Assembly: GCF_900163815.1 (NCBI RefSeq)
Contig: NZ_FUKO01000023.1
Location: forward strand, 103,278-167,277
DNA length: 64,000 bases
Reading direction: 5' to 3'
Source of the DNA: Microbacterium esteraromaticum
Lineage (GTDB): Bacteria > Actinomycetota > Actinomycetes > Actinomycetales > Microbacteriaceae
Shown: piece by piece, positions 1 to 9,752 of the stretch
Layout: every line of letters starts with the position of its first letter
Position numbering within the stretch: position 1 is the stretch's first letter
The notes under the pieces: generated by a model
What the model was told of the DNA's origin: nothing
The model's database searches: none
What the model saw: the letters and a program-made list of their open reading frames with translations, nothing else
Position numbers and translations under genes: made by a program

Positions 1-615
1 GAGCGTGTCCCGCAGGATATCGGGACGGTAGCTATTGGACTTCGGATCGAAGTAGGCCGTCCCCGAAGCGTCCGAGCGGTCGGTCACGAGTCGGTCGAGA
101 CGCGGGTTCTCGGGCCCGTAGCCAGCAAGCCGCCAGGTGAGCCAGTCGTGCGGTAGACACACGGCAGCCACGCGCGCCGCGTTCGACCGCTCAGCACGGG
201 CCAGCCATGACAGTTTCGTCGCTGTGAAAGAGGCGACCGGCACCAGCCCAACATTGTCGACCCACCACTGCCGACCGGCCTGAACGTCCCCGCCGCCGCG
301 CTGCTGCACCAGCGCTTCGGCATCCGATGCTGAGCGCGTGTCGTTCCACAACAGCGCGGGCCGCACGACGCGACCGTTGGCGTCGAGTACGACCATGCCG
401 TGCTGTTGACCTCCCACAGATACCGCGGCCACGTCATCGATCCCACCCGCTTCGCGGATCGCGCGCTGCAGAGCATTCCACCACTCGTCCGGATCTACCT
501 CGGTGCCGGGTGGGTGTGGGGCTCGACCCGAGCGCACGACGCGCCCTGTCTCAGCGTCGACGACGAGAAGCTTCGTCGACTGCGTCGAGCTGTCGATTCC
601 CGCTACGAGGGTCAT
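1..615 (-). CDS. xylB: Xylulokinase, N-terminal part (cut by window edge)
   Basis: FGGY-family sugar kinase expected to phosphorylate D-xylulose, moving pentitols and D-xylose into the pentose phosphate pathway. About 205 codons are present; the C-terminal half lies outside the window. The N-terminus reads [20 protein letters not shown], the phosphate-binding strand of FGGY kinases. [22 protein letters not shown] and [10 protein letters not shown] follow, all typical of bacterial xylulokinases. The start overlaps the stop of the dehydrogenase gene (ATGA), so it is the last visible gene of a polyol operon. D-arabitol or xylitol oxidation would supply its substrate. Family assignment is firm; exact substrate is inferred. 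Confidence 0.88.
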   Translation of the reverse strand, partial: MTLVAGIDSSTQSTKLLVVDAETGRVVRSGRAPHPPGTEVDPDEWWNALQRAIREAGGIDDVAAVSVGGQQHGMVVLDANGRVVRPALLWNDTRSASDAEALVQQRGGGDVQAGRQWWVDNVGLVPVASFTATKLSWLARAERSNAARVAAVCLPHDWLTWRLAGYGPENPRLDRLVTDRSDASGTAYFDPKSNSYRPDILRDTL

Positions 616-2084
616 TCGACGTCCGTCAGCTCGGCCAGCAGCGCTTTGGATCCGGCAGTATTCAGCACCTGTAACGCGTGCAGGTACGGTTTCGTGAAAC
701 CCTCGCGCTCCGCTAGGTCACCGAACAGCGCCGGATCGCGCACAAACGCGAGTGGATCGTCGTTCGGTGCGGCGGCGGCCATGATTTCATCGCGGCGATC
801 GTCGACGATCTCGATCGGATCGCCCCGCTCGTCGATTCCGGTTGCGCAACGTGCCCATCCGGCGATCACCGCCGCGGAGCGCGTGACCTCGCCACCGGCG
901 TCCAGACGCTCGGAGATCACCGGCACGAGCCACTTCGGGATGCGTTCACTCGCCTCGGCGCACAGCCGGGCGATCGTGTCTCTGATCTCGGGGTTGGAGA
1001 AGCGACCGATCAATTCATCGCGATACTCCGCGAGATCGATCCCCGGCACCGGCTGCAGCGTCGGCGTGCCCTCGTCGAGCATGTACCGGCGCAGCAGATC
1101 CTCGATGTGCGGGTCGCGCATCGCATCGTCGACGAGCTCATATCCACGCAGGCAGCCGAGATGGGCGATGGCCTGGTGCGAGGCGTTGAGCAGACGCAAC
1201 TTCATCAGCTCGTAGGGCTCGACATCATCGACGACCTGCACGCGGGTCTTTTCATAGGGCGGGCGGCCATCGCTGAAGGAATCTTCGAGCACCCATTGGA
1301 AGAATGGCTCGCAGACCACCGGCCATGCGTCGTCGAGCCCGGTGAGCGCGGCCGTCTCGGCGCGATCCTCATCGGTGGTAGCAGGGGTGATCCGATCGAC
1401 CATCGAGTTCGGGAAGTGCACGTGCGCTTCGATCCACTGCGCGAGCTCGGTGTCCTTCGCCCGTGCGAAGGACACCAGCGCTCGGCGCGCGATGCGGCCG
1501 TTGTCTTGCAGATTGTCGCAGCTCATCACAGTGAATGCCGCTGTGCCCGCCGCGCGCCGGACGCGAAGCGCCTCGACTATCAGCCCGAACACCGTCGCCG
1601 GTACGGCATCTGCGAGCAGGTCCGCGGCGATATCGGGGGTGTCGAGCAGGAATTCACCCGTGGTCTGGTTGATGTTGTACCCGCCTTCGGTGACCGTCAG
1701 CGACACGATGCGCGTGGACGGCGCCGTCAGCACCTCGAGCACTGCGTCGGCGCCGTCCTCGGGCACGGTGAGCATACCCAGGATCGACCCGATCACCCGT
1801 GCACCGCGTGTGCCGTCGGCGTGCTTCTCCACGAGGGTGTAGAGACCGTTCTGTGCTGCTAGGGCGGCACGCATGGCGGAGTCCTGCGCGCGCACTCCGA
1901 GACCTATGATCGCCCAGTCGGTGGCGAGCCCCTGGCACAGCAGCTCATCGACCACCAGCGCCTGGTGTGCACGGTGGAACCCGCCGATGCCGAAGTGTGC
2001 GATGCCAGCGGTGAGCGCAGAACGATCGTACTGCGGTACCGGAATGGCGGCTTCGTGCAGAGTTGTGGACGACAGGCTCGTCAT
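612..2084 (-). CDS. Mannitol 2-dehydrogenase family polyol dehydrogenase
   Basis: Polyol-specific long-chain dehydrogenase, 490 aa, expected to oxidise D-mannitol to fructose or D-arabitol to xylulose with NAD. The catalytic signature K-x4-N-x2-H is present as K295, N300 and H303, the numbering I recall for Pseudomonas fluorescens mannitol 2-dehydrogenase. The nucleotide-binding segment [16 protein letters not shown] lies near residue 27. It sits between the PfkB kinase (66 nt upstream) and xylulokinase (ATGA overlap). That order supports two product routes: fructose to the PfkB kinase and xylulose to XylB. Fructuronate or altronate reductases share this fold, but the polyol transporter and xylB context favours a polyol. 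Confidence 0.87.
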   Translation of the reverse strand: MTSLSSTTLHEAAIPVPQYDRSALTAGIAHFGIGGFHRAHQALVVDELLCQGLATDWAIIGLGVRAQDSAMRAALAAQNGLYTLVEKHADGTRGARVIGSILGMLTVPEDGADAVLEVLTAPSTRIVSLTVTEGGYNINQTTGEFLLDTPDIAADLLADAVPATVFGLIVEALRVRRAAGTAAFTVMSCDNLQDNGRIARRALVSFARAKDTELAQWIEAHVHFPNSMVDRITPATTDEDRAETAALTGLDDAWPVVCEPFFQWVLEDSFSDGRPPYEKTRVQVVDDVEPYELMKLRLLNASHQAIAHLGCLRGYELVDDAMRDPHIEDLLRRYMLDEGTPTLQPVPGIDLAEYRDELIGRFSNPEIRDTIARLCAEASERIPKWLVPVISERLDAGGEVTRSAAVIAGWARCATGIDERGDPIEIVDDRRDEIMAAAAPNDDPLAFVRDPALFGDLAEREGFTKPYLHALQVLNTAGSKALLAELTDVE

Positions 2085-2150
2085 GGTGCTCTCTTTTCGC
2101 GAGACGGATGCTGAGGATTCTGGGTCGGTGCAGACGTGCAGACAGAGTCG

Positions 2151-3119
2151 TCACGGCTGCGATGGCTCCGACAATGGTGTGTGCCGCGCGGGTACGCTCA
2201 CCTGCGCCAGCGGGGCTGTATCGGGGTCGGTCAGGATTGTCGTCGACTGCGACACGGCGAGGGCCCCCCAGGATGCCGCGGCCGCAGCGGCCTCGTCGAG
2301 AGCATCCGCTCCCCGTCGTGCGACGCACGCGAGGAACCCCGCCAGTGAAGCGTCGCCGGCTCCCACCGTGTTGGTCATCGTGGGGGCCGCCGCTGATGCG
2401 ACGCGATAGCCATCTTCGCCCAGGACGAAGGCGCCGTCAGCGCCCATGCTCACATACACGGTGCGCACGCCGCGATCGCGCAGCTCGGCGGCGGCATCGG
2501 CTACGTCGCCGACGGTGTGCAGCCTGCGCCCTACGGCCTCGGCGAGCTCATGCGTGTTCGGCTTTACGAGATCGACCTGCGCACCGAGGCGCAGAACGCG
2601 CTCGAACGCGGCGCCGCTGGAGTCGATTGCGATCCGCACGCCGGCGCGCGCTGCGGCCTCGAGCAGCGGCTCAAAAGGAACCAGTTCATTCGTGCCCGCG
2701 ACGTTCGGGATGCTGCCGCACAGCGCCAGCCAGCCACCGTCGAGCTTGCGCAGTGTCGTCAACCCCGCCTCGATCACGGCCTCCCACTCTGTCAACTCCA
2801 AAGGAGTGGCTGGCGCATTGATCTTGGTAGAAGTGCCGTCAGTCTCGATCACCGAGATGTTCTGTCGGATCTCGCGTCGGATCGGCACCGGCACGAGCAC
2901 CGGGTCGAGGAGGGCTGTGGGCATCTCCACGGGGCCGAGCGGCACTACTGCACGCACGGACACGTCAGTGTGAGCTATCGCGCGCGCCACATTGACACCC
3001 TTGCCGCTGAGCTCATGGTGAGATTCGGTGGCGCGATTCACCACGCCTAGTGTGACTGATTCGATGCGATACGTGCGGTCGATCGCCGCGGCGGGAGTGA
3101 TCGTGACGACGCCGATCAT
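2151..3119 (-). CDS. PfkB-family sugar or sugar-phosphate kinase
   Basis: Ribokinase-fold kinase of 322 aa, closest in style to 1-phosphofructokinase and tagatose-6-phosphate kinase. The N-terminal motif GKGVNVARA (residues 39-47) and the C-terminal TNTVGAGDASLAGFLA with catalytic base D256 are intact. In this operon it probably phosphorylates fructose or fructose 1-phosphate arising from mannitol or sorbitol. The start codon overlaps the stop of the DeoR gene by ATGA, so the two are translationally coupled. Substrate cannot be fixed from sequence: GKGVNVARA favours a phosphorylated sugar, while uptake here is by ABC transporter and so delivers free polyol. Confidence 0.82.
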   Translation of the reverse strand: MIGVVTITPAAAIDRTYRIESVTLGVVNRATESHHELSGKGVNVARAIAHTDVSVRAVVPLGPVEMPTALLDPVLVPVPIRREIRQNISVIETDGTSTKINAPATPLELTEWEAVIEAGLTTLRKLDGGWLALCGSIPNVAGTNELVPFEPLLEAAARAGVRIAIDSSGAAFERVLRLGAQVDLVKPNTHELAEAVGRRLHTVGDVADAAAELRDRGVRTVYVSMGADGAFVLGEDGYRVASAAAPTMTNTVGAGDASLAGFLACVARRGADALDEAAAAAASWGALAVSQSTTILTDPDTAPLAQVSVPARHTPLSEPSQP

Positions 3120-3919
3120 GGCGCGCTCGCTACGATCAACGTCGGCACCGCAGCCAGCGGTGATGACTCGTCGGTCCGTGCTTCGGCATTCGTCACCACG
3201 ACATCGAAGTCGGTCAGGTGGGCGAAGACTGTGAAATGAGATGCCGGAATCGATCCCGAGTCGAGAGCCAGCACGCGGGTGTGGGCGCGGCGCAGTGCAG
3301 TGCGCAATACTGCAGCATCGGACGGACGCGCCATCAGTTCGCCCTGTTCCGTGAATCCGGTGACGAAGACCACCGCGGTGTCGACCATTATGTGCTCGAG
3401 CTCAAGCCGCGACCACTCGCCGGACTGCTCGCCCGACGACGACACCTCGCCGCCAAGCGAGCGCACCGGAAGGTCGACGAGTGAGCTGAGGCTGATCGCC
3501 ACATCGAGTCGCGAGACGATCACCTCGAGTTTGGAGGCGTCGGCCAGCATCGCCGTGGCCTGTTCGCCTGTGACGTCGCCGCCAAGGAAGACGGCACCCT
3601 CATCGGGCAGCTGGTTCGAGATCTGGTCGACAAGCGCCCGTCCCTCGGGATCAGCCGCGGCAAGAGATGTCACACGGACGGGCACCGCCCCACCGTGTGC
3701 TCGAGAGAGCCGCTCTGCCCTCTCGAGCACACGCAGATCGCGGCGGATGGTCTCTTCCGAGACGCTCAGGCGGTTCGCGAGGTCGGTGACCTGCACGTGG
3801 CCGTGGCTCGCGAGCAACTCGAGGATCACGATGTGGCGCTCGGCGGCACTGGTGCGGGCCGTCGCGATTGTCACGTACGACGAATCGGTGCTCGTCGAGG
3901 GGCTGTTGTCATCGTGCAC
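3116..3919 (-). CDS. DeoR-family transcriptional regulator
   Basis: Sugar-operon repressor, 267 aa. A winged helix-turn-helix (about residues 28-85; HVQVTDLANRLSVSEETIRRD, then LSRAHGGAVPV) is followed by a sugar-phosphate-sensing domain. It starts with GTG, which lies 8 nt after a GAAGGAG Shine-Dalgarno and inside the 3' end of the upstream kinase gene (11-nt overlap). It lies within the polyol operon and is distinct from the second DeoR gene at 8.9 kb, which is divergent from the operon. The C-terminal domain is less typical of DeoR than the N-terminal one. Effector is probably a phosphorylated sugar, by family knowledge only. Confidence 0.84.
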   Translation of the reverse strand: MHDDNSPSTSTDSSYVTIATARTSAAERHIVILELLASHGHVQVTDLANRLSVSEETIRRDLRVLERAERLSRAHGGAVPVRVTSLAAADPEGRALVDQISNQLPDEGAVFLGGDVTGEQATAMLADASKLEVIVSRLDVAISLSSLVDLPVRSLGGEVSSSGEQSGEWSRLELEHIMVDTAVVFVTGFTEQGELMARPSDAAVLRTALRRAHTRVLALDSGSIPASHFTVFAHLTDFDVVVTNAEARTDESSPLAAVPTLIVASAP

Positions 3920-5396
3920 TGGACTGCTCCTTCCACCACGGGACGTTAGCTCTGATCAGCTCGTCGAAGTCCATGCGTTTACGTTGCCAGCGCATGTGGT
4001 CAGCATCCGGAAAGATCGGACGGTCGAGTTGAGCGAGGCTCTGGGCCGCATCCATACTCTCAACCAGGCCGAGGTGCACGGCAGCGAGAGCAGCTGCGCC
4101 GAATGCACCCGGTTCGTCCTCGCAGGCGACGCGTACTGGCCGGCCGAGTACGTCGGCCACGAGCTGCGCGTAGTGCGTGGAGCGCGATATGCCGCCGCCG
4201 AGCGCGACGTCACCCGTGAAGTCGAAGGCTTCGGCGAGCGCCGACAGATGCCAGTGGTGCATGAGTGCGATGCCCTCGAGCACGCCGCGCATGAGATGCT
4301 CGGGCCCGTGCCAGGATCGCAGACCCGAAATCGTGCCCGACGCTTCCAGCCCGGCGGGCGAGCCGGCGAAGAACGGCAGTACTACAGGGGTCTCGGACTC
4401 CGGCGCCAACGCGGCAGAGGCGGATATCAGGCGATCCCGATCCTCGGAGTGCTGCGCACCGAGTAGCCGCAGTGCCCAGTCCAGCGTCGGCGAGGCGGTC
4501 GACGACGTCGACATCGCGATTCGCAGATCGGGAGTGATCGACAAGCGTGACTGCCAGCGTGCGTCGACATCGGTGCGGTCGGTAGTCACACCGTTCGTGT
4601 TGAAGGAGCCCGCCACGCACGCGAGCCGGCCGACGCGCAGCGCACCCATTCCGATCGAACTCGCCTGCACGTCGTGCAGGCCGGTTAGCACCGGAACCCC
4701 CTCCGGAAGACCGGTCTGCTCCGCTGCGGTGCGGGTCACACCGCCTACGGGGGCCGCACTGCCCTGTAGTGGCGGCAACAGCCCGCCCAGCCCTCCCACC
4801 CCGTAGGCGTCGAGTACTTCCTGGCTCCACGTCGCGGCATCCACTTCGAGAAACGACGCGGTCGCGTCGGAATAGTCCGTGACGATGTCACCGGTGAGTC
4901 GCAAGCGCACCACGTCTTTGCAGAACACCATCGCCTGGGCAGCATCGATCCACTCCGGTCGGTTTCGCTGCGCCCACAGTAGCAGCGCACCCGGTGAAGA
5001 CGCGCCGCTGGCCTGACCGGAACGCGCCAGGATGACGGCGCTGCGAGCTGGGTCCGCCGCGATCTCGTCCGCCTCGTGCCGGGCTCTGCTGTCCATCGCC
5101 GTGATGGCCGGACCTACTCCGCGGCCGGCGGCATCGACTAGGTGCAAGCCGTCTCCATGACCGCTGACGGCCACGGCTCCGATGCGTGCCGGATCGACCC
5201 TGCGCAGCGCTCCGGCGATGGCGGTGCGCACGGCGTGCCACAGGGCCTCATGACTGCGCTCGGCGTATCCGTCGCCGCTGCGATCGATAGGGCTCACGCT
5301 GCGACCGGTCGCAACCGGTCGCAGCGTTGCGTCGTGCACGACAGCCTTCACGGCGGTCTGTCCCGCGTCGATCCCGAGCACAAGAGGTGCGGACAT
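3909..5396 (-). CDS. FGGY-family carbohydrate kinase
   Basis: Carbohydrate kinase of 495 aa. The N-terminal LVLGIDAGQTAVKAVVHD and central VSGHGDGLHLVD are FGGY_N features, and the C-terminal domain has RGVLEGIALMHHWHL and ALGGGISRSTHYAQLVADVLG. It resembles the xylulokinase/erythritol-kinase side of the family more than glycerol kinase, but the substrate is not clear. I chose the ATG giving MSAPLVLGIDAG because the in-frame upstream extension has no family similarity. It follows the permease gene by 5 nt. With XylB and the PfkB kinase the operon holds three sugar kinases, which suggests several polyols are processed. Confidence 0.82.
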   Translation of the reverse strand: MSAPLVLGIDAGQTAVKAVVHDATLRPVATGRSVSPIDRSGDGYAERSHEALWHAVRTAIAGALRRVDPARIGAVAVSGHGDGLHLVDAAGRGVGPAITAMDSRARHEADEIAADPARSAVILARSGQASGASSPGALLLWAQRNRPEWIDAAQAMVFCKDVVRLRLTGDIVTDYSDATASFLEVDAATWSQEVLDAYGVGGLGGLLPPLQGSAAPVGGVTRTAAEQTGLPEGVPVLTGLHDVQASSIGMGALRVGRLACVAGSFNTNGVTTDRTDVDARWQSRLSITPDLRIAMSTSSTASPTLDWALRLLGAQHSEDRDRLISASAALAPESETPVVLPFFAGSPAGLEASGTISGLRSWHGPEHLMRGVLEGIALMHHWHLSALAEAFDFTGDVALGGGISRSTHYAQLVADVLGRPVRVACEDEPGAFGAAALAAVHLGLVESMDAAQSLAQLDRPIFPDADHMRWQRKRMDFDELIRANVPWWKEQSSAR

Positions 5397-5401
5397 CGCC
5401 A

Positions 5402-6304
5402 CTACTTGATGGCGCCCATGGCGAGACCCCGCACGAGGCGTTTCTGTGCCAGCCACCCGGCGATCACCACCGGCAGCACCGCAAGCGTGGCCGCCGCAGA
5501 GAGGACAGCGAGGAAGCTGCCCCTGCCGTCGACGAAGCTGCCGAGGAACGGCGGAGTCGTGCGGGCTGTCGTGGAGGTGAGGATCGTCGCCAGGAAGTAT
5601 TCATTCCACGCGAAGATGAAGCAGATCAATGCGGCCGCCGCGATGCCGGGGGCGACAATCGGCAGCACCACGCGCACCAGCTCGGTCCAGAAGCCAGCGC
5701 CATCGATTTGAGCTGCCTCGATGATCTCGAGTGGTACCTCGCTGAAGAACGAGCGCATCATCCACACGGCCAGAGGCAGGTTCATGCCGACATACAAGAT
5801 CGATAGCGCAGAGATGTTGTCCAGTGCACCGAAGTTCTGTAGCAGAAGATAGATCGGAATAATCGCCGCGGCGATCGGCATGAACTTCGTGGAGATGAAG
5901 AAGAACAGAGCGTCGGTCGAGCGGATCAGCGGACGCACCGACAGCCCGTAAGCCGCGGGAATTGCCAGAAGGAGAACGATCAGCGTGGACATGACGCTCG
6001 CCGTCATCGAGTTGAGCAGATAAGCGGTGAAACCGCGGTCAAAGACGTCTTGGAAGCGATCGAAGCTCAGCTCGGTGATGAAGGTAGGAGTGGACGTTGC
6101 AGCGGCAGCCTCGGATTTGAAAGCGGTGAAGACCATCCAGGCGACAGGGAAGAAGAAGCCGAGAACGAGGACCCAGGTGATGGTGGTGGTCACAGCGCCG
6201 GTGATGCGACGGCGCAGCGGCTTGCGGCGGCGCATCACCGGCGAGCGGCGTTTCGCAGTCGCGGTGGCGGTCGCGGAAGACCGAGTCATTGTCGCGGCGG
6301 ACAT
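5402..6304 (-). CDS. Carbohydrate ABC transporter permease, MalG type
   Basis: Inner-membrane permease, 300 aa, of the CUT1 class that imports sugars or polyols. A cytoplasmic N-terminus rich in Arg/Lys is followed by six hydrophobic segments. The ATPase-coupling EAA loop reads EAAQIDGAGFWTELVRVVLPIVAPG, near residues 200-225. The start codon shares one base with the stop of the partner permease (TGATG). Transport presumably supplies the mannitol/arabitol dehydrogenase encoded downstream. No ATP-binding subunit is encoded in the operon. Confidence 0.9.
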   Translation of the reverse strand: MSAATMTRSSATATATAKRRSPVMRRRKPLRRRITGAVTTTITWVLVLGFFFPVAWMVFTAFKSEAAAATSTPTFITELSFDRFQDVFDRGFTAYLLNSMTASVMSTLIVLLLAIPAAYGLSVRPLIRSTDALFFFISTKFMPIAAAIIPIYLLLQNFGALDNISALSILYVGMNLPLAVWMMRSFFSEVPLEIIEAAQIDGAGFWTELVRVVLPIVAPGIAAAALICFIFAWNEYFLATILTSTTARTTPPFLGSFVDGRGSFLAVLSAAATLAVLPVVIAGWLAQKRLVRGLAMGAIK

Positions 6305-7254
6305 CAGCGGACTCCTTCTGTGCGGAAGATTTTGAACAGGGTGCGCAACGCGACGGTCGCCACGATGATCGTGAGGATAACCGTGAGCACGCCGTAGGCG
6401 GCGGCTTCACCGACTTCGAGTCCCACGAATGCACGCTCGTAGAGCAAGTAAGGCAGCGTCTTGGTGCCGCCCGTACCACGAGTCATGATGGCGATGGGAT
6501 CGAACACCTGCAGCAGCATGATCGTACCCAGCAGTACGGCCAGCTCGATATAAGTGCGCAGATGCGGCAGGGTCATGAACAGGAACGAACGCACGGGGCC
6601 AGCGCCGTCCACCGATGCGGCCTCAAGCACATCCTGCGGCTGGCTTTGCAGCCCCGCCAGGATGATCAGCATCATGAACGGACTGAACTGCCAGGTGAGC
6701 ACCATGATGATGGTGACGATGGGCAGGTCGGTATTCCAAGCGATCGGGGGGATGCCGAGGAGTGAGAACGCCCAGTTGATCATGCCGACGTTCGAGTCGA
6801 GCATCGACCACTTCCAGATCAGCGCCGCCGCGGCGGGCATCATCAGGAACGGGGTGATCAGCAGTGTGCGCGCGATTCCTTGCCCTATGAACCTGCGGTC
6901 CAGCAGCATGGCCATCCCCAAACCGAGCAGCACCGAGAACAGCACGGCACCGCCTGTTACTAGCACCGTGGCGAGCAGAGACTCCAGGAAAGCGCCATTG
7001 CTGAGCACGCGGCCGTAGTTCTCGAACCCGACAAAGGCCTGATCTCCTGGCCGTTGCAGATTCCACCGCTGCATTGAGTAGTAGATGGTGGCCAGGAACG
7101 GAACCTGAGTGATGACGATCGCCACGACCAGCGCCGGCCAGACCAGTGCGCGGGCCAGACGCAATGAGCTGCGATCGCGTTGGGTGAGGATCAACTTCTT
7201 CTTTCGGCGCCCCTCGGGGGTAGCCGGCCGCGTGACCAGAGCGGTTGTGGTCAT
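6304..7254 (-). CDS. Carbohydrate ABC transporter permease, MalF type
   Basis: CUT1-class permease, 316 aa, pairing with the MalG-type protein encoded next. The protein begins with a basic cytoplasmic segment (RRKKKLILTQRDRSSLR) and has six predicted membrane spans. The EAA loop is EAASVDGAGPVRSFLFMTLPHL. It follows the binding-protein gene by 69 nt. The set resembles the SmoEFGK polyol transporter family, an inference from the mannitol-dehydrogenase context. Confidence 0.9.
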   Translation of the reverse strand: MTTTALVTRPATPEGRRKKKLILTQRDRSSLRLARALVWPALVVAIVITQVPFLATIYYSMQRWNLQRPGDQAFVGFENYGRVLSNGAFLESLLATVLVTGGAVLFSVLLGLGMAMLLDRRFIGQGIARTLLITPFLMMPAAAALIWKWSMLDSNVGMINWAFSLLGIPPIAWNTDLPIVTIIMVLTWQFSPFMMLIILAGLQSQPQDVLEAASVDGAGPVRSFLFMTLPHLRTYIELAVLLGTIMLLQVFDPIAIMTRGTGGTKTLPYLLYERAFVGLEVGEAAAYGVLTVILTIIVATVALRTLFKIFRTEGVR

Positions 7255-7323
7255 GTCCAGGTCCTCCTCGACCGCGTGGGACGTATGCGGGGAGGCCGGC
7301 GTGGCCGGCCTCCCCGGTTGCTG

Positions 7324-8685
7324 CTACTTCTGCTTCGCTCCGACTTCTTCGGCGAGCTTCTGACCCTTGGCCAGAGCCTGCTCGACGGTGGCGCGGCCGG
7401 CGAAGACTTCGGCGATTTCCTGTGACACCTGGTTGCCCAGGTCCTGGAATTCCGGCACGGTCACGTACTGGATGCCCACCCAGGGCTGGGGGTTGACGCC
7501 GGGCTGCTTCGGATTCACCGAGTTCATGATGTCATTGGTGAGCGAAGCGAAGGCTCCCGCTTCCTCCTGGTACTGCGGCAGCTCGTAGGTCGAACTGCGC
7601 GACCCCGGAGGAACGCGACTCCAGCCGAGCTTCTCGCCGACGAGCGAGATGTACTCCTTGCTGGTGGCCCAGCTTACGAACTCCCAGGCAGCATCCTGCT
7701 TCTGTGAGGTCTGCGGAATCGCGAGGTTCCACGACCAAAGCCAGCCGGACTCATCGGTCTCGACGACTGGCGCGTGGGTGTAGCCGACCTTGCCGGCGAC
7801 GCCGCTGAGCTCGGGTGACTCGATCGAACCCGCTGCCGACGTCGCGTCGTACCACATGGCTGTCTTGCCCTGCGTGAACAGGTTCAGGCACTCGGTGAAT
7901 CCGGTCGACACCGGGTCGCGCTGTCCGGCTTCCTTGACGAGATCGGTATAGAACTGCACGGCGTCGGTGAATCCCTCGTCATCGACGGTCGCGTTCCAAT
8001 CCTCATCGAACCAGCCGCCCCCGAAGGTCTGAACGACTGTTGTCAGCGGCGCGAACAGCTCGCCCCAACCGGGCTTGCCGCGTAGGCAGATGCCAGCCAC
8101 GTCATCAGTCTTGACCTTCTTCGCTGCATCCGCGACCTCCTGCCAGGTGGGGTGATCGCTAAGCGTCACACCTGCGGCAGAGAGTAGTTCCTTGTTGTAC
8201 ATCACGAACGAGCTCTCGCCATAGAAGGGCACTGCGTAGAGCTTGTCGTCGACGGTCAGAGCCTCGCGCACGGGTGCAAGAATGTCGTCGACATCGTAGC
8301 CCTCGGCGTCGGCCGCCTTGTCGGTGAGGTCTACGAGCCAATCGTTCTGGCCCCAGATCGGCACCTCGTACGAGCCCACGGTCACGATGTCATACTGGCC
8401 GCCCTTGGTGGCGACATCCTTCGTTACGGCGTCACGAAGGTCGTTCTCCTCCATCTGGATGAACTTCACTTTGATATCAGGGTGTGCGTCCTCGAACTCG
8501 CCCTTCAACTCCTCCATGTCCTTCATCTGGGGATTGTTGACGGTAGCGAGCGTGAGCGTGGTGGTGCCGTCCTGGTCGCCGCCGCCAGTGGGGGCGCCTG
8601 CGCCTGCGCAGCCGCTGGCCACGAGACCGGTCACGGAGAGCAGAGCTGCTGAGACGAGAATTCGTCTGTTGCGGGAGAGCTCCAT
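7324..8685 (-). CDS. Extracellular sugar/polyol-binding lipoprotein
   Basis: Substrate-binding component of the CUT1 ABC importer, 453 aa. A lipoprotein signal peptide ends in LVASGC with the lipidated Cys at residue 26, after a basic N-terminus (SRNRR). The mature part has the extracellular solute-binding family 1 pattern (DIVTVGSYEVPIWGQNDW, TAMWYDATSAAGSIESP, DAAWEFVSWATSKEY). I chose the ATG preceded by GAAAGGAAG over in-frame upstream starts because the signal peptide begins there. It is the first gene of the minus-strand polyol operon, which probably runs through xylB. Confidence 0.9.
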   Translation of the reverse strand: MELSRNRRILVSAALLSVTGLVASGCAGAGAPTGGGDQDGTTTLTLATVNNPQMKDMEELKGEFEDAHPDIKVKFIQMEENDLRDAVTKDVATKGGQYDIVTVGSYEVPIWGQNDWLVDLTDKAADAEGYDVDDILAPVREALTVDDKLYAVPFYGESSFVMYNKELLSAAGVTLSDHPTWQEVADAAKKVKTDDVAGICLRGKPGWGELFAPLTTVVQTFGGGWFDEDWNATVDDEGFTDAVQFYTDLVKEAGQRDPVSTGFTECLNLFTQGKTAMWYDATSAAGSIESPELSGVAGKVGYTHAPVVETDESGWLWSWNLAIPQTSQKQDAAWEFVSWATSKEYISLVGEKLGWSRVPPGSRSSTYELPQYQEEAGAFASLTNDIMNSVNPKQPGVNPQPWVGIQYVTVPEFQDLGNQVSQEIAEVFAGRATVEQALAKGQKLAEEVGAKQK

Positions 8686-8785
8686 GGTCTTCCTTTCATC
8701 ATTGATCGATCCAGGCACAGACTTCATCGTTCTGGTTGCGGCCTGAAATGGGGAACACTCGGTGGGTGTGATGCCCAGTTTGGCT

Positions 8786-8813
8786 CGAAACCTTTCGTAA
8801 TGCAACACTTTCG
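8786..8813. promoter_or_regulatory. Candidate DeoR operator region
   Basis: In the divergent gap between the binding-protein gene and the second DeoR gene there is an inverted repeat CGAAA-CC-TTTCG (8786-8797), followed by a further CTTTCG half (8808-8813). Placement between the two divergent units fits a site controlling both. It is only a pattern, with no proof of binding. Confidence 0.35.
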
Positions 8814-8903
8814 GGCAGACTGGAGACGGTAAGCGATGAAATATCGGGCATCTAATCGATAAATTGCAGTCATCGCCGCACGGTGAAACGTCAAAGGAGC
8901 CGC

Positions 8904-9671
8904 ATGTACCCCGCTGAACGCCAGCTGGCCATCCTCGCTGAGGCGCGCTCCGGCGATGGACGAGTCTCGGTCGCTCGGCTCAGTGCACGTCTCGGTGTGA
9001 CCTCCACGACGATCCGGCGCGATCTCGACGACCTTGAGCGAGACGGTGTGCTGCGCCGCCAGCACGGCGGCGCGCAGCTCGTGCGCACCGTACCGTTCGA
9101 ACCGGCGCTTCTGGTACGCAGGGCGACGGATGCCGCAGAGCGAGGCCGCATCGCCCAAGCCGTTGTGCAGTTGTTGCCCGACGACGGCGTAGTGCTGCTC
9201 GACTCCGGTGCGCTGATGCTGTCGGTTGCGGAGATCTTTCCCACTGACCGTGACCTTGTCGTCGTGACGAACAACCTGCCGGCTGCTGTCGTTCTGGCAG
9301 CACACCCCTGTCTCACGGTCATCGCACTGCCGGGCCGGGTGCGCAGTCTGACGCAAGCGACGGTAGACGAGCGCGCGCGGGCTCGCCTGGAAGGGCTGAA
9401 TGTCGACCTCGCGTTGCTCGGCGCCAACGGCCTCACCTCAGCTGGAGCCACGACGACCATTCCTGCCGAGGCCGCCATCAAGCACCAGATGATCACCACA
9501 GCTCGCCGAAGCGTGCTCGCGGTCACCGCACCGAAGGTGGGCGTCACTTCCTTCTGCCGATTCGCTGACGTCGAAGAGTTCGAACAGATCATCACCGATG
9601 ACCGCATCACGGAGAACGAGCGCGACGACCTTGAAGGCGCTGGCATCGAGCTCATGGTCGTCACCGGCTGA
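8904..9671 (+). CDS. DeoR-family transcriptional regulator
   Basis: Regulator of 255 aa with the DeoR helix-turn-helix (GRVSVARLSARLGVTSTTIRRDLDDLERDGVLRRQHGGA, written here in pieces: GRVSVARLSARLG / TTIRRDLDDLE / RRQHGGA). The sensor domain keeps VLLDSGALMLSVA and VTNNLPAA segments. I use the ATG giving MYPAERQLAI because AAAGGAG lies 5 nt before it; an upstream GTG would only add seven residues. It is divergent from the polyol transporter operon and followed after 81 nt by the zinc alcohol dehydrogenase, probably in the same transcript. It is the best candidate for the regulator of the divergent operon. Confidence 0.86.
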   Translation: MYPAERQLAILAEARSGDGRVSVARLSARLGVTSTTIRRDLDDLERDGVLRRQHGGAQLVRTVPFEPALLVRRATDAAERGRIAQAVVQLLPDDGVVLLDSGALMLSVAEIFPTDRDLVVVTNNLPAAVVLAAHPCLTVIALPGRVRSLTQATVDERARARLEGLNVDLALLGANGLTSAGATTTIPAEAAIKHQMITTARRSVLAVTAPKVGVTSFCRFADVEEFEQIITDDRITENERDDLEGAGIELMVVTG

Positions 9672-9752
9672 CGAGTTTCGAGACGACCGGGACCCGGGGC
9701 CGCCCCGCGGGATGAATCGGCCTGCGACGCCGTGATCGAACAGGAGACAGAG

